Shown here piece after piece: positions 57,106 through 64,000 of a DNA stretch of 64,000 bases (within the stretch, counting starts at the first letter, position 1; the number at the start of each line of letters is the position of its first letter). The notes under the pieces were generated by a model. The model did no database searches, was not told the origin of the DNA, and worked only from the letters and a program-made list of their open reading frames with translations. Source of the stretch: Lentinus brumalis (taxonomy: Eukaryota; Basidiomycota; Agaricomycetes; Polyporales; Polyporaceae); assembly GCA_001792895.1 (NCBI GenBank), contig MARA01000002.1:2728001-2792000 (forward strand), in the 5' to 3' direction. The translations under genes were made by a program, and so were the position numbers.

Positions 57106-57563
57106 ATGTCGGCGTCGCTGTCGAGCAGCACCACTCGTCTCTGCTTCCGCGCTGTCCCCCCTCGAAAACTGCCCGCGTCCAGACGCGTCCGCGCGCGCCC
57201 CTTGAGCTCCCAGGCGGCCCCGCCCACGCCGTCACGCCATGCCCAGTTCTACACCGACTATGTCGCGGGCATGATCCCGGTTGCCCTCCTGGGCTCTGCG
57301 GTCTACATCGTACGCCGCCTCCCATCTCCCCTCTTGACGCACGTGCGGCACGACCGAACGGGCTTGCTTGACAGGGCTTGCGAACGTGGCAGCAATACCT
57401 TGCGCAAGAGAGGTTCCTGGAGGAAGCCCATGCGCACGTGCAGCAGCTTGAGGCCGAGGTTATCGCTCTCAGAGAGCAGCAGAAGACCTCGGAGCCTTCG
57501 TCCTCAGTATCAAGTACACTACCGAGCGAGACGAAGAAGCGGTCTGGATGGTGGCCGTGGTAG
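57106..57563 (+). CDS. Small single-pass mitochondrial protein, function unknown
   Basis: Two exons and about 130 residues. The N-terminus is a presequence (MSASLSSSTTRLCFRAVPPR, KLPASRRVRARPLSSQ). One membrane segment follows (VAGMIPVALLGSAVYIGL), crossing the intron after VYI, then a coiled coil (YLAQERFLEEAHAHVQQLEA, EVIALREQQKTS) and a basic, Trp-rich end (KKRSGWWPW). The shape matches small fungal inner-membrane proteins, but I do not recognise a named family. Confidence 0.75.
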
Positions 57564-58174
57564 TGGCGGTATGATTGGTGTTTCGTTCGGCGGTCAATCT
57601 TATCCGTTGTTGGGCGCGTTCGTCGGTGTGCTGCATTGCTATGTTCTGATTACACCCCAGCACACGCGGTCCGAGCCTGAAGAATACACTTTCGCATTTC
57701 ACAACCTGTCTGGTGTAAGGTGAGTACATACCTACCAACCATCAGTCGTCCGGCATCATATGGGCCTCCGAGTACCCCGCATTTCAACTTCGCACGTAGT
57801 CTCACACTCTCCCCGCTTTCCTCGGATGTACACTACTTACCAGGTATCCAAGTCGGACCCCATCCTCTCGTCTATCGCGCATGGTCCCGACTGTCGGCCT
57901 GCCTCGCACACTCGGACGGGGTTGATTACCAGTAAGGTCTAAACACCAGAGCACTAAACAACAAGACTAGGACTGAATACCGTCAGCAGCACATAGATGT
58001 AATATCAGGGGTATATCATAGCATGGAATATGACGTCTCGCAATCACTGCGAGATGCCCTTCATCAACGAACTTTTGTGTCGGTCATAGAGTTTCGCGGA
58101 GCTACGGCGAAAAACGCATATACATCAGAACAGTTCCCCGTCGAGAATTAGGAGGCCCCCGGCGGGGACACCAC
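57564..58174. other. Intergenic
   Basis: 3' sides of convergent genes; no coding sequence seen. Confidence 0.5.
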
Positions 58175-59749
58175 TCACCTGAGCACAGCCGAAGCAAGGC
58201 CAGCGATAGTTTGGACTTGGCCCTTCGCGCGCTTCAGGCGGAAGACATCATACGCTGTGGCGCGACCGCGACCGCAGAGATAGGCTGTGAGCAAAGCACA
58301 CCCAGGCGTGAGAGGCACACAGGGCAGGACGTACAGACGAAGATGAGGTCCATGAGCAGCTTCAGCCGCGTCATCTGTATCCAGTAGTCCTGCCGCTGCA
58401 GACGCGCGAGCTCCTTCGCGTCGAGCCTGCTTCCGGCCGGATTCGACTTCGTCGTGGCGCCAGACATGGACTCGGAGTAGAGGCGGCCTTCCACTGATCG
58501 CACCCGCCCGCACACAGTCAGTCACCAGAACGAGGCGTATAAACGCGAAAAGGCAGTGGGATTGAGACGCACCTTGGTGTTGGAGGTCGAGGATCACGCT
58601 GCGCTCGACGCTGTTCTCGACCAGGTTGACGAGCGTGCTCGCGAACCAGCACCAGTCCGCGAGGCGCCCCGCGCGCTCGCCCGTGCGCTTGCCGAGGAGG
58701 CCGAGCTTGGAGAACGTCGCTGCGTCGTCTGCGAGCCCGTTCACGAACTCGAGCAGGACCGGGGGCGGGGCGTGCAGGAAGGTGTGCAGGAGGGGCTTCT
58801 GCTTGCCCTTGTTCGACCCTGTGACGTACGAGTCGGACTGGTGCTGGGCGAGGATGGAGGTCAGTGGGGGCAGCCAGTTGAAGAGGATGAGGCATTTCCT
58901 GGGTGTGCAGCGTTAGCTTCATGGATGCAAGTATGGGCGTGTGAGCACGGGAGTCTGTTCGACGAAGAATGCGCCCGCGGACACTCCGCCTGGCGCGTGA
59001 TGACTGCGCCCGCATCGGTGGCGAAGACGGGTCTGGCGGGCTCAGCGACGTACGCGTGACAGACATTGAATATGCCAACGCGGACAACCTCCCGTCGCTC
59101 GAACGTTCTAATGAACACGCACCTCGTGAGGGAAAACCCAGCGATTGCAGAAGTCAGGCGCTGGGTAAGCTGCGCCTCCCAAGCAGGCCGTTTGCTTCCC
59201 CGGAACGGAGGAGTTGCTGTAACGGCAAGGTGGAAGAGCAGGTACATCTTCATCGAGTACTGCAGCAGTTTCTGTAGCCATCCACGCCCGACGTCAGCAT
59301 CTGACACACGCGAACGGGAAGGGGGCACGAAACGTTAGACATGGAGGGATACGTACGAACGCCTTGTCGCGCCCGTTCGCCGACTTGAGCAGCTCCCGCC
59401 ACACGTCCTCCCTGCGCACGCGTGCACGTGCCCCATCGGCCTTCTCCCCGTCCTCGGACTCGGACTCGTCCGCCTCGATTTCGAAGGTGTGTGTGACCTG
59501 CGCGTCCTCCTTGGTGTCGTACACGTCCGTGCCGAACACGTGCGAGCCGTTCGACATGAGCGACGTCCGTGGTGTTCGCGGTGGGTGCGACGAGAGCGGA
59601 TTCATCTGGAAGGAAGAGGTGTCGTCCGGCGGGTCGTATGAGGCTGCGGATAGCCTGTGACTGCCCGTGTCGCTTGAGTCCTGCACGGAGATGAAGGACG
59701 AGGACGAGGCGTGACCGTGACCCCCGTACGGGAAGCTTATTGAGGACAT
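58175..59749 (-). CDS. PEX11-family peroxisomal membrane protein
   Basis: Peroxin that elongates and divides peroxisomes. The start MSSISFPYGGHGHASSSSF leads a long disordered acidic region (FEIEADESESEDGEKADG). The PEX11 domain begins EDVWRELLKSANGRDKAF and KLLQYSMKMYLLFHLAV, continues QLTQRLTSAIAGFSLTRKCL and RLADWCWFASTLVNLVENS, then RQDYWIQMTRLKLLMDLIFV, and ends YDVFRLKRAKGQVQTIAGLA. These are the family's N-terminal amphipathic helix and C-terminal membrane segments. There are about six exons. The N-terminal extension of roughly 130 residues is longer than in yeast Pex11. A donor-like GTGAGT overlaps the stop at 58175, so one more small exon is possible. Confidence 0.87.
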
Positions 59750-60060
59750 GGTGGCGGCGACGGGGCGCGTCCGGGGACAGAGAGCAGAGCCTGGGTGGCG
59801 GACGAGTACAGCAGCTACGGGCACTCGAGACGCGTGAGTGCCGGACACCGCATATGTGCGCGCTCCTGCCATATCGGGCGAATACGCCGCCACGTGCTAT
59901 CACGATGCCAAACACGCGTCAACTCCCGCATCGGGCAGCCTCACTGCGGCACTGACGGGATACGGTGGCGGACTCGGACGACGACCCCAGCCAGACCTGA
60001 CCTTGCTCTTCTTCTTCTCCGCTCTACTCCTCTGTCTGTCTCGCTTCACGTCTTCTTCCA
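59750..60060. promoter_or_regulatory. Divergent promoter, PEX11-like / Tctex-like gene
   Basis: 311 bp between opposite start codons. The last 60 bp are pyrimidine-rich (cttgctcttcttcttctccg), as in other leaders of this window. Confidence 0.55.
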
Positions 60061-61145
60061 TGGCGACCACAATGGCATCCGGGCTCCGTTCGCCGTCCAC
60101 CCCCCGCTCGACCGCACCCTCCCCGCGCCCGAGTGCACCCTCGCCCCGGCCGACCTTCGACGCCGAGCTGCTCAAGGCGTACATGAAGGAGCTTCTGCAG
60201 AGCACACTGAAGAGCGCGACGTGGCCCGAGCCGCGGGAGCGTGACAAGGTCAAGGCGTGGATTAAGGAGATTGGCGAGCGTGTCAAGAAGCGGATGCTAG
60301 GTACGTCGCCTGCTGCGCGTTAATAGGTACATGTCCTGACCCATTTGGCCCCTCCCTGTCTCTGCTGTCTGTTACGCTACCTGCGCATACGCTCCGCGTA
60401 CCCGCGACGTGCAGAAATCCAGCCGCAAGCGTTGTAAGTAGCACATAAGCCACCCCTTCCCGATGCCGTAAGGCGACCCGTACAGGCACTGACATTTCCC
60501 GTCTTGCCCTGTGCAGCAAGTTCATCGTCCTCACGCAAATCAACGAGAACGCAGGACAGGGCGGCCGGTGAGCAACCGCACGCACTCTCCATACTCCGCG
60601 CGACGTTTAATCTGACCATTTCGACACTTGCGCCTCTCTTTGCTCGGTTGCTTCTTGTTCTCTTCCGGTATTTCCTCCGACCACGCCACACGGACGTTGC
60701 TACGCACTAGAGCCGACCTCGTATGCCACTGGGAAGACTCGGACGCGGTCGCGCAGGAGGTGTATGCCAATGTACGTGGTCTCCATTATCCTTATGTGGT
60801 CTACCGCCCGGCGCTGTCGGAAAGGCTTTCGAACAAGAACGCGATGCGAAAATTCCCATCCGCGCATCTTGTGCCACAGTTGGCTTGCCTAGCTGAGACA
60901 TGGCCCAACCATCTTCGGCCGCTCGATCAGTTCGGGTGGCGTCACGACGACTTATCCGAACTTTGCAAGCGGCGATGTTTGCGTCTAAACGACTTCGGAC
61001 TGACTCCCTCCGAGCCGTGGCTCGCTGTTGCTCGTCTCGTGGGACAGAGACCACCTCGCCACCAGCACGGAACTGACCACCATTTCCACCACATCAGGAC
61101 TCCATCATTTGCATCTGTGTTGCATTCGCCGTCCGGACAATATAG
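60061..61145 (+). CDS. Tctex-1-type dynein light chain (TCTEX1D2/DYNLT2B-like)
   Basis: Light chain of the Tctex family, which binds dynein intermediate chains. A Ser/Pro-rich N-terminus (SPSTPRSTAPSPRPSAPS) is followed by the domain: AELLKAYMKELLQSTLKSAT, ERDKVKAWIKEIGERVKKRM. Small exons add LEIQPQAF, KFIVLTQINENAGQGGR and ADLVCHWEDSDAVAQEVYAN. The last exon, after a longer intron (about 60771-61096), gives DSIICICVAFAVRTI-stop. This VxxxFA ending is diagnostic of the family. All five joins preserve frame. The best match is the TCTEX1D2 subgroup (GQGGRAD..CHWE.D.DA) rather than DYNLT1. Confidence 0.88.
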
Positions 61146-64000
61146 CTTATTGCGCCGCCTCGCTGCTGCCGGTGCTACCCTCGATACCCCGTCGCACAGA
61201 GGATTGTAATTCGGAGATACCCATGACATCGCATCCGGGACACTGCCTGCGTGAACTCGGAGCACCCTCGTCCGGTCCTTCACCGGGATCGCACCGTGAA
61301 CCGTACGCCATCACTCGTGCCACCGTCTGGACTCGGAGGAGCATCCGCGGACGAGTTTGCAGCGTCCACTTCCCTTTGTGATGACGGCTGGGTTCCGACG
61401 ATCCTGTGTGGAGATTCCAACTCGGTCTAAACAGGTACGTACGTCAGAACACGCTTCTGCTAAATGAACGCCACTGACCATCCGGGTGACTGGGGCACAT
61501 CCCACCGTGCAGACGCGACCTAATACTTGCATCATGAGCGAGCGTTACGCAAATCGTCTCCTGACCGTTATCTGAACGCTCGTCCGTGCCTCCGAGTCCG
61601 TGCTATTCACTTCCTTCCTTGCTTTGTTGGCGTAATCCAATGAAAAACTGTGGTCTTGTCCCGTTCCCGGGGCCGTGCGCTCGAGGCTCGCTGGACAGCG
61701 CGACGCCCGTCCCACCCTCGGACGCGCGGACGGACGCTGCGGATCTTTCCGCCCGCTCCTATTCGTCCATACGGCGCAGCTGGAGGATGCGCACGCCCGT
61801 GTGCGCGCCGTTCGATTGGAAGAGGCCCGCGGGCGACAGAGACTGCACAGCGGAGCTTTGCATCACGACATAGTGAACGCTATTCGGCCACTATCACGCG
61901 CCGTGTATGACCGTACGCGTCAGCGGACGGTTATAGGATACAGCTGCCGCCTCAGTCTGGCTAAAGCAGGCCGTGCAGATGGGCCCTTGTACGTCTCTCT
62001 TCACAGAGATCAGAACTCTGTGCAGACGGTCGACAGACAGGGAGGGCGAACCGCCCACGCCGGGCCTGGATGAGGTCCACACTGGGTGGCATACGCGGAT
62101 ACGCGGGCAGAGTGACAGGACGAGTGCGGGAGGGTCCTCCGAATCCGAGGCTCCGAGCTCCGAAAGCACGCATCCGAAAACCATCCCTGGACGGGCACAT
62201 GAGTATCAGATGATTCATTCGATGGGCGGATTGACAGCTGCCTGTACCGTGTACGTATGCATCGACATCACTGGGGCGGGATGTCGATGATTGCAATTTG
62301 CCCCGAGCTTTCGAGGAGGGCGTTCCATATGTGATATGTGCGTAGTGGAGGCATCTGCACCCCAGAATTGACGATGTGAACGCAGGGAGTTATCCGGTAT
62401 ATTCACGCGGGCGCACGACGATGCGCATGGGGCCGCGCTGCTCATGCTGGCTTGGAGTGCGCTCGCGCGATACCCGCACCACCCGAGGACGTGGGTCCCT
62501 GTTGTGGTCGTGCCCTTGTCCTCGTCCTCTGGCGTCGCCCATCGTCCTGTGCACCGTGCTGATGTGCGGGTAGCCCCGGGCGCGGACCCGGCCTCGCGTC
62601 GAACAAACTATGATAGTATGGGACGACACAGCGGCCGATTTGGCGTCTGGAGTGGGCATTGGGAGTAGTTAGCCATCTGGCGGAGAGGTGATTATCATGT
62701 TGGGTGATCGATATGCACCGCAGCGGGAGCAGACGACCGAGAGCAGCAGCTGGAGGACTGGCGTGCGGGCGGGCGGCTCTGCGGGGACGGGTGCGTGATG
62801 GGCAGATGGACACTCGCCAGATGCTGCATCGCTTGCTCCGCCGACGAGCGCCCGACGTTTACGCAGCCAGCGTGACACCCGGACCCCAGACACCTCCGGG
62901 CTACGAGCCAGATCTCGCCAGATCTCGCGAACCGTTCGGCAATTCTCGAGCAGCTTTGTGGCGTTCGGAAGCAGATTCTCACTCGCCGCCTACTCACTGC
63001 AACGAAGGCCCCCCGCCTCTTCGCGGGAAGAAGCAATCCGACTGCCCTCAGGCTATCCTGACCTGCCCACTGCCCGACCGCCAGAGCTCGCTCGACGGCG
63101 CTCTCGTCTGCACTCGCGTCCCTGCACGCATGAAATCCCACCGCGCACACGGCTTCGCCAGTCGGTCATTTGCGGACAGTTCCAGCTTATCGCGTCGCCC
63201 GGAGCAGTGATGACTCCCGTAAGGCTGCTTGATCAACAAATACGAACCTGGCAGCATCCCGCGATTTACTCTTCGTACGGACAGCTCGCCCGATCGGCCT
63301 TGTGATCTCATTCGCCCTTGAACGGGTACATCCATCTGTCGGGCCTACCCAGCGAATAGCGAGAGGACACGGATTGTATGAGCACAGTGACGGAACCTTC
63401 GGCGCAATGATATCACGCACAGTCCGCTTACATGCCCTGCGACACACCACCTCTCAGGCCCGGAGCAGGGGAGGCCATTGAATTTCCTGCACAGCTTGTG
63501 GGGGCTTCTGATCCCGGCTACCCGAAGGTTTGCGGCCTCAGGCATCAGGACCTGACGCTTGGAGGCTTGAATTGGCAGCCTCACCGCGCGAGTGCCATCT
63601 GTGCCATCGGAGATCCCGAACGCCAGTACAAGGCCCGCGCCCGAAAATGGCAGGCGCGCTCTCACCGAGCCATGCCCTTTGACCATCGATATGCCTGACA
63701 GCTTACAGTAGCGAGATTGCTGGCGCGTTGGGGCGATGAGGTGATGTCAGCCTAGTCGCCGTGCCAGCTCACAGACTGGCGGCATTGGTGGGAGAGCGTC
63801 GGAGAGACAAAGTTATCATGGACGCCACGATTGTATTGCCCGGATGTATTCCCCGCAAGGGGTGCGTGACGACTCCGCCTTTCACCGGCACAGGTGAATC
63901 CCAGCGACGACGTAGGTTCAGCGGCGTTATGGCCTTTTCCATACACTGGCAACCGCCTGTACGCTTCGGCCACTTATCAATTGGATGAAACGGTTCATTT
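61146..64000. other. Terminal region without a supported gene
   Basis: 2.85 kb to the right edge. Frames are open on both strands but overlap, are rich in Arg/Ser/Pro and show no domain or convincing exon set. A frame at 63432-63698 (GAGEAIEFPAQLVGASDPGY) is mildly protein-like. No transposon or RNA gene was recognised. Confidence 0.5.

Noticed and set aside
1..64000. CRISPR arrays, insertion sequences, LTR retrotransposons, rRNA genes
   Set aside because: No regularly spaced repeats, no transposase or reverse-transcriptase motifs, no paired long terminal repeats and no rRNA sequence were recognised. tRNA genes could not be excluded by eye.

Overview
This window is nuclear DNA of a filamentous basidiomycete, most likely an Agaricomycete (a polypore-type wood-decay fungus would fit). 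The evidence is GC-rich, gene-dense sequence; genes broken by many introns of about 50-65 nt with GT..AG ends and CTAAC/CTGAC-like branch points; housekeeping proteins that read as typical fungal orthologues; and families I know from Agaricomycetes (a multi-pass membrane family beginning MVNW, a hypothetical family with a VYIGV-type core, MYND-finger tandem arrays). Genus is not determined. Homology calls come from reading the protein sequence, not from a search.

Layout. 1-6.0 kb (minus): the 3'-truncated mitochondrial aspartyl-tRNA synthetase, then two tandem secreted pepsin-like aspartic proteases, one apparently intact and one with both catalytic motifs altered. 6.6-7.5 kb (minus): Pab2/PABPN1-like nuclear poly(A)-binding protein. 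7.9-12.2 kb (plus): three tandem MYND-finger paralogues in different states of decay. 12.2-14.9 kb: no convincing gene. 14.9-24 kb: an F-box protein, a possible 87-residue protein, mitochondrial ribosomal protein bL19m and a large Zn2Cys6 transcription factor whose frame breaks three times, each time at or near a run of five C. 24.8-31 kb: ACAD10/11-like acyl-CoA dehydrogenase, a small mitochondrial protein, a SIRT5-like sirtuin, an LLPH-like nucleolar protein and a decaying hypothetical gene. 32.8-34.5 kb: a multi-exon membrane protein.

35.7-47.5 kb is a compact housekeeping block: ERB1/BOP1 and ARP4 share a 213-bp divergent promoter; a YIPF1/2-like Golgi protein, a mitochondrial rhomboid protease and TRAPPC2/sedlin follow, then a Q-rich disordered protein. 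49.7-52.5 kb: TRIP13/Pch2 and a SelW-like thioredoxin-fold protein are divergent; the latter contains an 8-nt microexon carrying one of its CxxC cysteines. 54.8-61.1 kb: Tvp38-like Golgi membrane protein, a small single-pass mitochondrial protein, a PEX11-family peroxin and a Tctex-type dynein light chain. The last 2.85 kb has no supported gene.

There is no biosynthetic cluster or defence island. The genes serve organelles (mitochondria, peroxisome, Golgi), ribosome assembly, chromatin and RNA, and neighbours are not obviously linked in function. The most interesting items are the protease copy with altered catalytic motifs, the decaying MYND array, the microexon, two GC-AG introns, and the frame breaks in the transcription factor, which may be assembly errors.
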